A stretch of 64,000 bases of DNA from positions 4,096,001-4,160,000 of the forward strand of contig JABXYP010000001.1 of assembly GCA_024701455.1 (NCBI GenBank). Reading direction: 5' to 3'. The notes below the pieces were generated by a model, which was not told the origin of the DNA, did no database searches, and was given only the letters and a program-made list of their open reading frames with translations. How positions within the stretch are numbered: position 1 is the first letter of the stretch; the number at the start of each line of letters is the position of its first letter. Position numbers and translations under genes: made by a program. The stretch is from Bacillus sp. A301a_S52 (GTDB taxonomy: Bacteria > Bacillota > Bacilli > Bacillales > Salisediminibacteriaceae). Shown here piece by piece: positions 1-8,945 of the stretch.

Positions 1-1407
1 CAATTCGTTTCACCGGTGACAAATAAGCGCACGGATCACTGGGGAGGCTCCTTCAAAAACCGGCTAGCCTTCCCCACTAAAATCGTAACCGCTGTTCGCG
101 ATATGGTAGGTGAGCATTACCCCATTTTCTTCCGTATGTCTGGGCTTGACCTTATTGATAGCAGTACAACAGAAGCTGAGACATTACAATGGGCTCAAGC
201 GATGGAAGCAGCAGGGGCTGATGTGCTTAATGTGGGTATCGGTTGGCACGAATCGCAGATTCCTACTATATCAATGAAAGTTCCAAGAATGCACTTCCTG
301 CCAGTTGCTGAAAGTATTGCCGAGGTCGTCTCTATTCCCGTTGTAGCTAGTAATCGAATTAACGATCCACAAGATGCTGCTGCTATTATTGAGAAAGGAA
401 AAATAGAGCTTATTTCCATGGCTCGTCCTTTTCTTGCAGACCCTGCTCTCCTCTCCAAAGCTAAAATAGGACGTTTCAGTGATATTAATACGTGTATCGC
501 TTGTAATCAAGCCTGCCTCGATCATGTTTTTGAAGGCAAAACGGCCTCTTGCCTCGTCAACCCAGAAGCCGGCCGGGAGACAGAGCTGCATATGACACCA
601 GCGACTATACGTAAGCGACTTCTCATCATTGGAGCTGGGCCAGCCGGACTGGAGGCCGCACGGGTTGCTGCTAAACGAGGCCACCACGTGATTTTAGCTG
701 ATGACAAACCTTATATTGGTGGACAATTGAACTTTGCTAAGCTCATTCCTGGTAAGCAGGAATTTAATGAAACACTTCGTTATTACAAAACACAACTGGA
801 CCAATTAAATGTTGAACTGCACCTTAACACTCACGTGGACAACAACTCACCTCTATTAAAGGACGCTGATGAGATCATTGTTGCAACCGGAATTATTCCT
901 CGAAAACCACACATTAAAGGCATTGATGACCAGTCTGTCCCAAGTTATAGAGACCTTTTTGAAGGTCGCAGTCTTCCCTCTCACCACGTTACCATTATTG
1001 GAGGTGGAGGTATTGCCTGTGACTTAGCATTGTTCCTAAAAGATAAAGGTGTTGAAACAATTACCCTTCTACAACGAAGTACTAAATTCGCTAGAGGTAC
1101 CGGTAAAACAACACGCTGGGCTACGTTGAAGGAGCTAAAACAAGCAGGTGTGGAGATGATTGGCGGTATCTCTTCTTATGATGCCATGACTGCCGACTCC
1201 ATCACCTTTACTATAGAAAATAAACAACACACCTTATCCGATACGATGATCGTTCTAGCTGCTGGCCAGTTACCAAATGACGTTTTTTCTTTGCAAGAAA
1301 CCTCATTAGAAAAGCCTTTTTATGTTATTGGAGGTGCTAAAAATGCTCAAGGGCTTGATGCCAAAAATGCTATTTATGAAGGAACCCTTTTAGGGCGATC
1401 ACTTTAG
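1..1407 (+). CDS. NADH:flavin oxidoreductase / 2,4-dienoyl-CoA reductase-like enzyme (5' end outside window)
   Basis: The reading frame is open from the first base, so the N-terminal part of the gene lies outside the window and about 468 residues remain of a family usually near 650. The visible part begins inside an Old Yellow Enzyme-type TIM barrel (RTDHWGGSFKNR, then SMARPFLADP). An iron-sulfur motif follows, CxxCxxxC plus a later Cys (CIACNQAC...SCLVNP), then a pyridine-nucleotide/FAD domain with IIGAGPAGLEAA. This order of FMN barrel, 4Fe-4S cluster and FAD/NAD(P)H domain is that of FadH-type 2,4-dienoyl-CoA reductases and related enoate reductases. An enoyl-CoA hydratase 65 bp downstream on the same strand supports a role in unsaturated fatty acid or acyl-CoA breakdown. 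The exact substrate cannot be read from the sequence. Confidence 0.85.
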   Translation, partial: QFVSPVTNKRTDHWGGSFKNRLAFPTKIVTAVRDMVGEHYPIFFRMSGLDLIDSSTTEAETLQWAQAMEAAGADVLNVGIGWHESQIPTISMKVPRMHFLPVAESIAEVVSIPVVASNRINDPQDAAAIIEKGKIELISMARPFLADPALLSKAKIGRFSDINTCIACNQACLDHVFEGKTASCLVNPEAGRETELHMTPATIRKRLLIIGAGPAGLEAARVAAKRGHHVILADDKPYIGGQLNFAKLIPGKQEFNETLRYYKTQLDQLNVELHLNTHVDNNSPLLKDADEIIVATGIIPRKPHIKGIDDQSVPSYRDLFEGRSLPSHHVTIIGGGGIACDLALFLKDKGVETITLLQRSTKFARGTGKTTRWATLKELKQAGVEMIGGISSYDAMTADSITFTIENKQHTLSDTMIVLAAGQLPNDVFSLQETSLEKPFYVIGGAKNAQGLDAKNAIYEGTLLGRSL

Positions 1408-1472
1408 TTTCTCGTCTAGCTCATCATCAGAAGGTTAGCTCTAAATTTAATAACTCATTTAGGAGGAAACCA

Positions 1473-2213
1473 ATGGAAACCATTCTTTATCATATTGAAA
1501 ATGGTGTCGCCACCATAACACTGAATAGACCAGAGGTAAAAAATGCTCTCAATGAAACATTGCATAAGGAGTTATATCATGTTTGGGACCAGGCAAGTAC
1601 TAGTGATGAGGTAAAAGTCATCGTTCTTACTGGGGCCAAAAATGCCTTTTCAAGTGGTGCTGATTTAAAAAGTATCCCAACAGAAACACTAAAGAAATTT
1701 GATCATGGTGACTATCTGAAACGTACTTTTAATAACCTCATACCTTTGATTGATAATACAAATAAACCAACGATAGCTTATATAAACGGCGTAGCCGTAG
1801 GTGCAGGACTTAGTCTTACTCTTGCATGTGATTTTAGATTTGCAAGCGCTGATGCTAAGCTAGCTCTTAGCTTCTTAAAGATAGGTCTAGCTCCCGATGC
1901 TGGCACCTCCTATTACCTTCCACGCATTCTCGGTCTAGGTAAAGCAATTGAGCTTGGGCTCGGAGAACCAATTACAGCTGAAGAAGCTCATCGGATTGGT
2001 CTTATCTATCAAATTGGAGAACCCTATGAGTTCATTGAGAAAATTAAACAAGTGCCACAACCTGCTTATAGCGCGATGACATCCATGATGAAAAAGGGCC
2101 TTAATGGTTCCTTACAAGACGTACTAGATCGCGAAGCCGAGTACCAGTATATGGCTGGAAAGTCGCAAGCCCATAGCGAAGCCATTAACGCTTTTTTAAA
2201 GAAATCACGATAA
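1473..2213 (+). CDS. Enoyl-CoA hydratase/isomerase family protein
   Basis: This 246-residue protein has full crotonase-family length. It carries the oxyanion-hole segments NAFSSGADLKSI and GVAVGAGLSLTLACDF, and a GLAPDAGTSYYLPR segment at the place of the second catalytic loop. Family members hydrate or isomerise enoyl-CoA thioesters in beta-oxidation or aromatic acid degradation. The Asp in the PDAG segment, where classical hydratases have Glu, means isomerase or another crotonase chemistry is possible. The start ATG has a clear AGGAGG ribosome binding site. The gene follows the dienoyl-CoA reductase-like gene and probably shares its transcript, which would end at the hairpin just downstream. 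Confidence 0.85.
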   Translation: METILYHIENGVATITLNRPEVKNALNETLHKELYHVWDQASTSDEVKVIVLTGAKNAFSSGADLKSIPTETLKKFDHGDYLKRTFNNLIPLIDNTNKPTIAYINGVAVGAGLSLTLACDFRFASADAKLALSFLKIGLAPDAGTSYYLPRILGLGKAIELGLGEPITAEEAHRIGLIYQIGEPYEFIEKIKQVPQPAYSAMTSMMKKGLNGSLQDVLDREAEYQYMAGKSQAHSEAINAFLKKSR

Positions 2214-2244
2214 TAAGTTTCACATATATAACACATTAGCGTTG

Positions 2245-2287
2245 AAACGGATAAGGTGCCCCTTTGACAGCCTATCCGTTTTAAATT
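2245..2287 (+). terminator. Rho-independent terminator after the enoyl-CoA hydratase gene
   Basis: A 9-bp perfect stem, AAACGGATA with TATCCGTTT, encloses a 19-nt loop and is followed by a TTAAATTT tail. Confidence 0.7.
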
Positions 2288-2335
2288 TGCCCCTTCGTAC
2301 TGTTTAACTAGCATGTGTCTCACCGAGCAAGCTGT

Positions 2336-2364
2336 TTGGCATTCACTATACACCTTTGTATAAT
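2336..2364 (+). promoter_or_regulatory. Sigma-A type promoter for hemQ
   Basis: TTGGCA and TATAAT are separated by exactly 17 bp, and the -10 box lies 54 bp before the hemQ start codon. Confidence 0.75.
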
Positions 2365-2418
2365 ATGAAGTGTAAGATAGATAACGGCATGATATAAAAA
2401 GAACAGGAGTGACGAGAT

Positions 2419-3162
2419 ATGGCAGAGCCGGCTAAAACATTAGATGGATGGTATGTGCTACACGACTTCCGTAAGGTTAACTGGACAGAATGGAAAAAAG
2501 TATCCTCAGAAGAACGAGAATCAATTATGGCGGAGTTTTTAACTCTTTTAAAAAAGTGGGATGACGCACAGGCGTCTTTTGAAGGGAGTCACACATTATA
2601 CTCCATTCTTGGACAAAAAGCGGATCTCATGATAATGGTCCTTCGCCCAACAATGGATGAACTTATTGAGATTGAAACAGCGTTTAATAAAACACGACTT
2701 GCAGAATTTACGATTCCTACTTATTCATACGTATCCGTCGTTGAATTAAGTAACTACTTACCATCAGATAAAGATCCTGAACAGGACCCTGAAATTCAGG
2801 CTCGCTTAAAACCAATCTTGCCGAAGTGGGAATATGTTTGTTTCTATCCGATGGACAAGCGTCGTAATGGAAACGATAACTGGTATATGCTATCCATGGA
2901 AGAACGCCAATCGTTGATGAGAAGCCATGGCATGATTGGAAGAAATTATGCAGGCAAAGTACGACAAATCATTTCCGGTTCAGTGGGCTTTGACGATTGG
3001 GAGTGGGGAGTCACCTTATTCGCCCATGACGTCTTGCAATTTAAAAAGCTCGTATATGAAATGCGCTTTGATGAAGTGAGTGCCCGTTACGGTGAATTCG
3101 GCTCTTTTTACGTCGGTACACTTCTGGAAGAGGCTGCTATCAAAAAATACCTTCACGTCTAA
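2419..3162 (+). CDS. hemQ: Coproheme decarboxylase (HemQ/ChdC, chlorite dismutase family)
   Basis: This is a 247-residue protein of the size and sequence type of Bacillus YwfI/HemQ. The family makes heme b in Gram-positive bacteria by H2O2-dependent oxidative decarboxylation of iron-coproporphyrin III, the last step of the coproporphyrin pathway in the cytoplasm. The segment FYPMDKRR supplies the conserved catalytic Tyr (Y143 here) and RSHGMIGR the proximal heme-ligating His (H170). Both are offset by two from the Geobacillus/Bacillus numbering as I remember it. The start ATG has AGGAGTGA upstream and a strong consensus promoter. The gene stands alone between terminators. Confidence 0.95.
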   Translation: MAEPAKTLDGWYVLHDFRKVNWTEWKKVSSEERESIMAEFLTLLKKWDDAQASFEGSHTLYSILGQKADLMIMVLRPTMDELIEIETAFNKTRLAEFTIPTYSYVSVVELSNYLPSDKDPEQDPEIQARLKPILPKWEYVCFYPMDKRRNGNDNWYMLSMEERQSLMRSHGMIGRNYAGKVRQIISGSVGFDDWEWGVTLFAHDVLQFKKLVYEMRFDEVSARYGEFGSFYVGTLLEEAAIKKYLHV

Positions 3163-3173
3163 TATCACCCTGT

Positions 3174-3211
3174 CCCCAAAATCCAGTTCACTCTTGATTT
3201 GGGGATTTTTA
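3174..3211 (+). terminator. Rho-independent terminator after hemQ
   Basis: The inverted repeat CCCCAAAATC / GATTTGGGG has one bulged base and is followed by ATTTTTA, 12 bp after the hemQ stop codon. Confidence 0.8.
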
Positions 3212-3268
3212 GTGCCCTTAGTTTCATCTTGCTCGCTCTTGTCCCCTATTGAGACGTAAATTCTCCAT

Positions 3269-3377
3269 AAAACGAACCTTCAAGCAGGACATTAGTGTCC
3301 GTTAGCTCCCGCCTATATAGTTTTAGCTCTTCTCTCTTTTTTGTGGCGGGAGTTTTACGGACGCTTATCTGTAATAA
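3269..3377 (+). repeat. Dispersed intergenic hairpin repeat, copy A (short form)
   Basis: The copy starts with AAAACGAACCTTCAAGCAGG and ends with ACGGACGCTTATCTG. Its two halves, TGTCCGTTAGCTCCCGCC and GGCGGGAGTTTTACGGAC, form a long hairpin. Compared with the 213-bp full unit (9052-9264) the middle section is missing. Confidence 0.85.
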
Positions 3378-3442
3378 TCAAAAAAACAGCTCCCTTCTCT
3401 CATAGTATTTTTAAAATGACATGATCTACCGTGTATTTATAG

Positions 3443-3471
3443 GCATAGGTCTATCATGTCGTACATACAAT
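3443..3471 (+). promoter_or_regulatory. Possible sigma-E type promoter for cwlJ-gerQ
   Basis: The -10-like element CATACAAT at 3464-3471 matches the sigma-E consensus, with a GCATA-containing -35-like element about 16 bp upstream. cwlJ and gerQ are mother-cell sporulation genes in B. subtilis, so a sigma-E promoter is expected here. The -35 match is weak. Confidence 0.45.
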
Positions 3472-3534
3472 GGCATTAGTATGAATAAGCATTATATGTA
3501 GGCAATCAAGCCGCGGTTTTAAAGGAGGTGTGTT

Positions 3535-3966
3535 GTGGCTGTTATTAAAGCACGAGAGCAAGATATTGCTGTATTAGCCCGACTTATGCGTGCAGAAGCT
3601 GAAGGGGAAGGCGAAGCAGGAATGCTAAGTGCAGGTAATGTGATGGTTAATAGAGTGAGAGCCCGATGTCTTGATTTTGAAGATATTAATACAATTGATA
3701 GAATGGCTTACCAATCGCCTGGGGGTTTTGAGGCCGTCCAGAAGGGCTATTTCTATCAGAGTCCACGTGAAAGAGAGATTCGTCTGGCAAGAAGACTTGT
3801 ACAAGGTGAACGCTTCACGCCAGGAGAGTTTGATTTATGGTTTTTCCGTCCTGATGGTCCTTGTCCCGAACAATGGTGGGGACAATGGAATTCAGGAAGA
3901 TATAAACTGCATTGCTTTTATAGACCGATTCCGTCTGAGTGTCCGTCTGTCTATACCACATATTAA
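3535..3966 (+). CDS. cwlJ: Spore cortex-lytic enzyme CwlJ (cell wall hydrolase)
   Basis: This 143-residue protein matches B. subtilis CwlJ in length and along its whole sequence. It has the SleB/CwlJ fold signature RAEAEGEGEAGM containing the presumed catalytic Glu (E21), then GNVMVNR and the C-terminal WFFRP...CPEQWW...HCFY segment. CwlJ degrades spore cortex peptidoglycan containing muramic-delta-lactam during germination, especially in response to Ca-dipicolinate. The start is GTG at 3535, 5 bp after a full AAAGGAGGTG ribosome binding site. gerQ follows 12 bp downstream, the same pairing as in B. subtilis, where GerQ is needed to place CwlJ in the spore coat. Confidence 0.95.
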   Translation: MAVIKAREQDIAVLARLMRAEAEGEGEAGMLSAGNVMVNRVRARCLDFEDINTIDRMAYQSPGGFEAVQKGYFYQSPREREIRLARRLVQGERFTPGEFDLWFFRPDGPCPEQWWGQWNSGRYKLHCFYRPIPSECPSVYTTY

Positions 3967-3978
3967 AGGAGTGATAAG

Positions 3979-4503
3979 ATGTTTTCTCAGCAAGGCTCAA
4001 CTTATTCAAGCTCAGGATTCGGCAATTACGGAGCGGACCAGCCCAGGCAACAACAGCCTAGCACGATGGGACACATGCAACCTATGCAACCTATGACCTC
4101 TATGCCTTATATGCAGCAACCATTCGCATTCCAGCCAGGCACTCCGATGCCACCACCGCCTCAATTTATGCAGCAGCAGTTCCAACAACCTTTCTTACCT
4201 GATCAACCTGGTATGTTGCCATTAGAACAATCCTACATTGAAAACATTCTTCGTTTAAATCGAGGACGTATTGGTACTTTTTATATGACGTATGAAAATA
4301 ATGAGAAATGGAATGCAAAAATATTTAAAGGTGTGATTGAAGCGGCCGGAAGAGATCATATCATTATAAGTGATCCTCAAACAGATAAACGTTATTTATT
4401 ACTTATGATTAATTTAGATTATGTCACGTTTGACGATGAAATTGAATACGATTATCCATTTGACGGTGTTCAACAGCAATTAGCGACATATTCACCTCGC
4501 TAA
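3979..4503 (+). CDS. gerQ: Spore coat protein GerQ
   Basis: A 174-residue protein. Its first roughly 80 residues are low-complexity and rich in Gln, Pro and Met. A conserved C-terminal domain follows (SYIENILRLNRGRIGTFYMT ... DKRYLLLMINLDYV) that is typical of GerQ/YwdL. GerQ is a coat protein cross-linked by transglutaminase and is required for CwlJ localisation. The Gln-rich tail would suit that cross-linking. The gene is directly behind cwlJ with its own AAGGAGTGATAAG ribosome binding site, so the two should be co-expressed in the mother cell. Confidence 0.95.
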   Translation: MFSQQGSTYSSSGFGNYGADQPRQQQPSTMGHMQPMQPMTSMPYMQQPFAFQPGTPMPPPPQFMQQQFQQPFLPDQPGMLPLEQSYIENILRLNRGRIGTFYMTYENNEKWNAKIFKGVIEAAGRDHIIISDPQTDKRYLLLMINLDYVTFDDEIEYDYPFDGVQQQLATYSPR

Positions 4504-4636
4504 AACAAACCTTCAAACAGTGGGAGTTTTCGTTTTTCTCCCACTGTTTTGTAGTTGAATGAATCAGGACATTAGCGTCCGTTAGCTCTCCTCTCTTTTT
4601 TGTGGCGGGAGTTTTACGGAGACTTACCTAGAATAA
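4502..4636 (+). repeat. Dispersed intergenic hairpin repeat, copy B (medium form)
   Basis: The copy starts at the gerQ stop codon with AAAACAAACCTTCAAACAG. Its first hairpin, CAGTGGGAG with CTCCCACTG followed by TTTTG, probably acts as the gerQ terminator. The CACAAGC and CCAACA hairpins of the full unit are missing, but the 3' section ending GGGAGTTTTACGGAGAC is present. Confidence 0.85.
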
Positions 4637-4656
4637 ATGTAACCTTATAAAAATGA

Positions 4657-4705
4657 AAAGGATGTTCCAAAAAGATGTCTACAAGCAGTTTTTAGGGACA
4701 CCCTT
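4657..4705 (-). terminator. Terminator hairpin downstream of ywdK
   Basis: An imperfect long stem pairs AAGGATGTTCCAAAAA with TTTTTAGGGACACCCTT through G-U pairs, about 95 bp past the ywdK stop on its strand. Confidence 0.5.
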
Positions 4706-4799
4706 ATGTAAATGACATGGATAATTCCTCACGACAAACAATATTGAAAGGACATTCTACATCTCATATTCTTCGTAGCAAAACGCCTTGCATCACTCA

Positions 4800-5171
4800 T
4801 TACTCCATCCAAGCAGCCACAAATAATAGTACCCAGCCAGTGAGAAACGCCACCCCACCGAGCGGTGTAATAGCACCTAATACACGAATACCTGTTAAAC
4901 TTAACGCATAAAGACTACCCGAAAATAAGACAATACCCACTAAGAAGGCCCAACCTGCTCCATGGACAAGTCCTGTAGCTGATAAATAGCGTGTCAGAAT
5001 AGCCACTCCTATTAAAGCAAGTGCATGAATCATATGATACTGAACTCCTGTCTGGAACGTCTCTACATAACCGTTCGTCTCCAATCGATCTTTTAGAGCA
5101 TGGGCACCAAATGCTCCTAACGCTACAAACAAAAAACCATTTAAACTTCCTAGTAAGAGAAATAATTTCAT
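4800..5171 (-). CDS. ywdK: DUF423 family small membrane protein YwdK
   Basis: This 123-residue protein has four predicted membrane segments and the DUF423 signature near the N-terminus (GALNGF-like GSLNGFLFVALGAFGAHALKDRL). The family is widespread, with no established biochemical function. Its place beside cwlJ-gerQ and ywdI agrees with the B. subtilis ywd cluster. A GGAG ribosome binding site precedes the ATG. Identity with YwdK is inferred from sequence type and neighbourhood. Confidence 0.85.
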   Translation of the reverse strand: MKLFLLLGSLNGFLFVALGAFGAHALKDRLETNGYVETFQTGVQYHMIHALALIGVAILTRYLSATGLVHGAGWAFLVGIVLFSGSLYALSLTGIRVLGAITPLGGVAFLTGWVLLFVAAWME

Positions 5172-5278
5172 AACATATCAGGCTCCTTTTCCATCTAAAG
5201 CTCGTCATCCATAACATACCATAAGCTGATCGAAACGTAAAAGAGGCAAGCTTTATATGCCGCCTCTTGACTTAATGT

Positions 5279-5593
5279 CTATCGATTTGTGATAAATACG
5301 CGAAGCGCCCTTTCAATATGATCTGCTTCGGCTTTATTTTCACAATGAATGAGAATGTGGTCACCTTCTACATCCATGTGAACATGATGAAACCCCTGTA
5401 AATCGAGAAAATCTGAAATATCTGTTACATCCTCTTTTTCCGCATATAACGTATGGTGACCAAGATACTCTCCGTTAACAAAGAGTTCATACTTATCTTC
5501 TTCAAGCTTCATGTCTGTGCCATTACCTTGAAAATATCTAAAAAATATAGGCATTCCTAAAAAGTCATTACTACCTAACATGTTTTTGCACAT
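5279..5593 (-). CDS. Hypothetical protein, about 100 residues
   Basis: I do not recognise this gene. The frame encodes an acidic, His-rich protein with alternating strands and no membrane segment (KYELFVNGEYLGHHTLYAEK ... HHVHMDVEGDHILIHCENKA). The start is uncertain. The first ATG (5593) abuts an AGGGGG run too closely, ATG 5581 is better spaced, and a third at 5515 would leave 78 residues with a more family-like beginning (MKLEEDKYELFVNGEYLG). It lies between ywdK and a divergent acetyltransferase gene. The regular strand pattern makes it more likely real than spurious. Confidence 0.5.
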   Translation of the reverse strand: MCKNMLGSNDFLGMPIFFRYFQGNGTDMKLEEDKYELFVNGEYLGHHTLYAEKEDVTDISDFLDLQGFHHVHMDVEGDHILIHCENKAEADHIERALRVFITNR

Positions 5594-5715
5594 CCCCCTT
5601 CTCTTATTAGTTGGTAGGCTGGCTTTTTTTTAAAAAAATATGTATGGAAGCCATTGCAAATAACCATCTATCTCTTCTATAATCAGCATAGTTAAAGCTG
5701 ATGGGAGCGATACAA

Positions 5716-6342
5716 ATGAATGAACGTATAATTGTCACACCATATAAATTATCGGATTATGAGGATCTCATTCAAATTCAGAAAGAAGCTTTTCCTCCCC
5801 CTTTTCCAGAGGATCTATGGTGGTCAAAAGCTCAAATTAAAGCACATGTTAACACGTTCGCAGAGGGTGCCTTACTTGCTAAATTAAATGGTGAACCGGC
5901 CGGGTCTGCCACATCACTTATCATGACGTACGACGGCTCACATCATACGTGGGAAGAAATATCCGATAACGGGTTTATTCAGACCACACACGAGCCTGAC
6001 GGTGACACTCTTTACGGAATTGATGTATGTGTGAGGCCGGTTTTTCGTGGAAAAGGTGTAGCAAAGGCTTTGTATGACGCTCGTAAACAGCTTGTGAAAC
6101 AGCTAGGCTTGAGGCGATATGTAGCAGGATGTCGTATTCCTGGTTACCACCATTACGCTGATACGTTGGATGTGGAAACCTATGTCAATAACGTGAAGCA
6201 CGGTCATATTCATGATCTTGTTCTCACATTTATGCTTCGTCAAGGACTCAACCCGTTGCAGATTCTGCCTGATTATGTAGCAGATGAGGAGTCCAAAAAT
6301 TATGCTGTGCTTGTAGAGTGGAAAAATCCAACTCTTAGATAA
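5716..6342 (+). CDS. GNAT family N-acetyltransferase
   Basis: The protein has 208 residues from ATG 5716, chosen because GGGAG sits 8 bp upstream; an in-frame ATG at 5701 lies before that site. The fold is a single GNAT domain with the acetyl-CoA pyrophosphate loop RPVFRGKGVAKAL (R/Q-x-x-G-x-G/A pattern) near residues 115-125. It is followed by RRYVAGCRIPGYHHYAD, seen in a subgroup of larger bacterial GNATs. The acceptor substrate is unknown. The gene is monocistronic: an intergenic repeat starts at its stop codon, followed by a strong hairpin terminator. Confidence 0.85.
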   Translation: MNERIIVTPYKLSDYEDLIQIQKEAFPPPFPEDLWWSKAQIKAHVNTFAEGALLAKLNGEPAGSATSLIMTYDGSHHTWEEISDNGFIQTTHEPDGDTLYGIDVCVRPVFRGKGVAKALYDARKQLVKQLGLRRYVAGCRIPGYHHYADTLDVETYVNNVKHGHIHDLVLTFMLRQGLNPLQILPDYVADEESKNYAVLVEWKNPTLR

Positions 6343-6391
6343 AACGAACCTTCAATTAGTCGGAAGTTTACGGACGCTTATATGTGATAAA
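6341..6391 (+). repeat. Dispersed intergenic hairpin repeat, copy C (minimal 51-bp form)
   Basis: The first about 25 bp of the full unit (AAAACGAACCTTCAATTAGT) are joined directly to its last about 26 bp (TTTACGGACGCTTATATGTG). The junction lies at a GGAAGTT, matching a GGGAGTT that occurs at both ends of the full element. Confidence 0.8.
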
Positions 6392-6392
6392 A

Positions 6393-6430
6393 AATCCGGC
6401 TGCAGGGCTTTAACTCTGCACCGGATCTTT
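6393..6430. terminator. Bidirectional terminator between the GNAT gene and ywdI
   Basis: ATCCGG-TGCAG pairs with CTGCA-CCGGAT around a short loop, with A and T runs on both sides, placed between convergent genes. Confidence 0.8.
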
Positions 6431-6456
6431 TACCTTAAGCTAGTAATCATAGGCTT

Positions 6457-6804
6457 TTAAAAATCAAATAAACTATCACTTGAAGGACTGTCCCCATCAT
6501 CATAAATGGGATCTGTTGTGCTTTTTTTAGCGGCTCCTTGACGTAATTTTCGCTCATGACGTCCCTCTTCCAAGTCACCATACATCGCCTGTTTAACAGC
6601 CGCATCTGAGGGTGTTGGTTGCTGATGTGATTGTGTGTCGTACGGCTGCTGCAACCCAGAATCTAACAGTAAATCACAATATGTTTTTAGCGCTTGAGCG
6701 TTTTCCCGATACTGACTTGAATTTGAAGACTGGTTCAGTGCCTGTTTTAACTTTGCTAACTCTTCATCCATTTTTTTCAGCACAAGCTTCGCTGAAATGT
6801 CCAT
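6457..6804 (-). CDS. ywdI: YwdI family protein
   Basis: The start is set at ATG 6804, preceded by GGAGGAAAG; an upstream in-frame ATG at 6822 overlaps that site. The 115-residue product has a helical N-terminal half (DISAKLVLKKMDEELAKLKQ), a variable Gln/Ser-rich middle and the ending DSLFDF. The same C-terminal motif ends B. subtilis YwdI, as I recall it. It begins 14 bp after the stop codon of the M3 peptidase gene and is probably co-transcribed with it. Function is unknown. Confidence 0.8.
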   Translation of the reverse strand: MDISAKLVLKKMDEELAKLKQALNQSSNSSQYRENAQALKTYCDLLLDSGLQQPYDTQSHQQPTPSDAAVKQAMYGDLEEGRHERKLRQGAAKKSTTDPIYDDGDSPSSDSLFDF

Positions 6805-6818
6805 TGTCTTTCCTCCAG

Positions 6819-8612
6819 TCATTTATTTTCAGTTAATGCCATAAAGGCCTTCATGTCATGTTTGATTATGTCAATGGCCTCCTGCCAAAAGTCTGGCTTC
6901 GTTAAGTCCACGTCAAGATGTTTCTTCGCTAGCTCCTCGACATTAAGGCGTCCCGTGTCACGAAGAAGGTCCACATACTTACTTTCAAATGCTTTACCTT
7001 CTTTCTGAGCTCTTGCATAAATACCGGTACTGAATAAATAACCGAATGTATAAGGGAAATTATAGAAGGGGACACCTGTTATATGAAAATGTAATTTCGA
7101 TGCCCAAAAATGAGGTGAATACTCACTTAAGCCATCACAATAAGCTTCCTCCTGAGCATCCTGCATCATCTCATTTAATCGCGCCTTGCCCACAGGACCA
7201 CTTTTTCGCTCTTCATAAAAACGTAATTCAAAAAGAAAACGGGCGTGTATATTCATAAAGAAAGCTATAGCACGAGTTAGCTTATTATCGAGTAATTGAA
7301 TTTTTTCTTCATCTGTTTTAGCCTGTTGAATAGTAGCATCGGCTACGATTGTTTCAGCAAATGTAGAAGCTGTTTCAGCTACATTCATGGCGTAACGCTG
7401 TGAAAGCTGAGGTAAATCATTCATCACATGTTGGTGATAGGCATGACCTAATTCATGAGCTAACGTAGCCACGTTAGATGCCGACCCGTCAAACGTCATA
7501 AATATACGAGATTCACCACTTTCAGAGAAATTGGTACAAAATCCTCCAGGCCGCTTTCCTTCCCTGCTTTCCGCCTCAATCCATCGATTTTCAAAAGCAT
7601 GCTTTGCGAAGTCCCCCATTCTGGGACTAAAAGAATGGAATTGCTCGATGATTAGCTCCGCTGCCTCATCAAAGCTTGTATTCGTGACACTTTGTGATAA
7701 CGGAGCCGCCACATCATACATAGCTAACTTATCAATGTTAAGCAATTCGGCTTTTCTCTCCATATACCTTACAAAGTCACTTTTATTCTTTGTAATCGTC
7801 TCCCACATCGTATGGAGTGTCTCTTGCTTCATGCGGTTAATCTGTAAGGGCTCCTTTAAAACATCTTCCCACCCGCGAGCTCCATATGTTTCAAGACGAT
7901 AGCCTCCTAAATGATTAAGCGTATTAGAAAAGAGATCTGCTTCTTTTTCCCAGGCCTGCTCATACCTATCAAACACATGCTTGCGTGTCTCTCTCTTTTT
8001 ATCTGACATCTTGTTTGCGGCCTGCCCGACAGAGAGATGCTTTGTTTCACCATTCTCCTCGATGACCACTTTCATACGCCCAACAATGACATTGTACATG
8101 TCTCCCCATGCGTGGTAGCCATCTATAGAAAGACGTTGGATAAGCCTCTCCTTATCAGCAGTAAGCTTCTCCTTCGCCTGCTCTCTCCGCTCATTCACAT
8201 TAAAAAGGATCTGCTCTATTTTTTCCTGTGAAATAAACTCTTGCCACTGTAACTCATCAAAGGCTAAAAGCTGTTCATCAATCGATGTCATAATTGAGGC
8301 ATATTTTGAGGAGAGTTGCTTCACTTTTCCCCCTAACAATTTTGCTTGCTCATCCGTTACATCTTGAGCAGTGAGACAACTAATGAAAGCACCTGCTTCC
8401 CTTACTTTTTTACTTAATTTTTGTGATCTTTCTAAATACTCAGCCCATAATGCTGTCTCAGTGTTGTTTGCTGTCTTCATGTCATCAAGTTCAGTTTGAA
8501 ATCCCGCCAACGCCATTTCGAGACTATTTAAATAATCCTTAAATTCCTGTGAGTTACTCCCCCCAGAAAAGATACTGTCCAAATCCCACACCATTTGATA
8601 CGTTGTCGTCAT
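6819..8612 (-). CDS. pepF: M3 family oligoendopeptidase (PepF type)
   Basis: This 597-residue protein is of full oligoendopeptidase F length. The zinc motif HELGH is at residues 386-390 (LAHELGHAYHQ), with the downstream Glu in NVAETASTFAE as third ligand. These cytoplasmic metallopeptidases cleave short peptides, including leftover signal peptides. The start ATG is preceded by GAGGAGA. ywdI follows 14 bp after the stop. Confidence 0.92.
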   Translation of the reverse strand: MTTTYQMVWDLDSIFSGGSNSQEFKDYLNSLEMALAGFQTELDDMKTANNTETALWAEYLERSQKLSKKVREAGAFISCLTAQDVTDEQAKLLGGKVKQLSSKYASIMTSIDEQLLAFDELQWQEFISQEKIEQILFNVNERREQAKEKLTADKERLIQRLSIDGYHAWGDMYNVIVGRMKVVIEENGETKHLSVGQAANKMSDKKRETRKHVFDRYEQAWEKEADLFSNTLNHLGGYRLETYGARGWEDVLKEPLQINRMKQETLHTMWETITKNKSDFVRYMERKAELLNIDKLAMYDVAAPLSQSVTNTSFDEAAELIIEQFHSFSPRMGDFAKHAFENRWIEAESREGKRPGGFCTNFSESGESRIFMTFDGSASNVATLAHELGHAYHQHVMNDLPQLSQRYAMNVAETASTFAETIVADATIQQAKTDEEKIQLLDNKLTRAIAFFMNIHARFLFELRFYEERKSGPVGKARLNEMMQDAQEEAYCDGLSEYSPHFWASKLHFHITGVPFYNFPYTFGYLFSTGIYARAQKEGKAFESKYVDLLRDTGRLNVEELAKKHLDVDLTKPDFWQEAIDIIKHDMKAFMALTENK

Positions 8613-8945
8613 AACTCTCTCTCCTCGTCTTTAAAGATTGGCATATGAGAAGAATGCCTCCTATCAAGATATGTGACTCTTTCCAAGTCGCCCGATTTGA
8701 TCGAACTCATAACTATGACCGCATTATTTCCCTTTTGAACTGCAGCAAGCTTAGCAGCCACTATATCTCGCCTTCAATAGGCTCATCTTTGAGCGAGCCA
8801 GCATACAAAACAGGTAATGGTTTCCTGATTAAGCCAATAGATTCCTATCACAGCCCGTTTCATACAGAACCATTCGTCCTTTATATCAGTAGTTTCAATG
8901 TATCACGAATAGATAAGAAATGAAATAATTCACTACTGTCACATT
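8613..8945. other. Intergenic stretch with no supported feature
   Basis: This is the upstream region of the peptidase gene. A 92-codon open frame on the plus strand (8645-8923) has no ribosome binding site and no recognisable composition. No clear promoter or hairpin was found. Confidence 0.5.

Noticed and set aside
8645..8923. 92-codon open frame on the plus strand upstream of the peptidase gene
   Set aside because: No ribosome binding site, unbalanced composition and no recognisable domain. It probably arises by chance.
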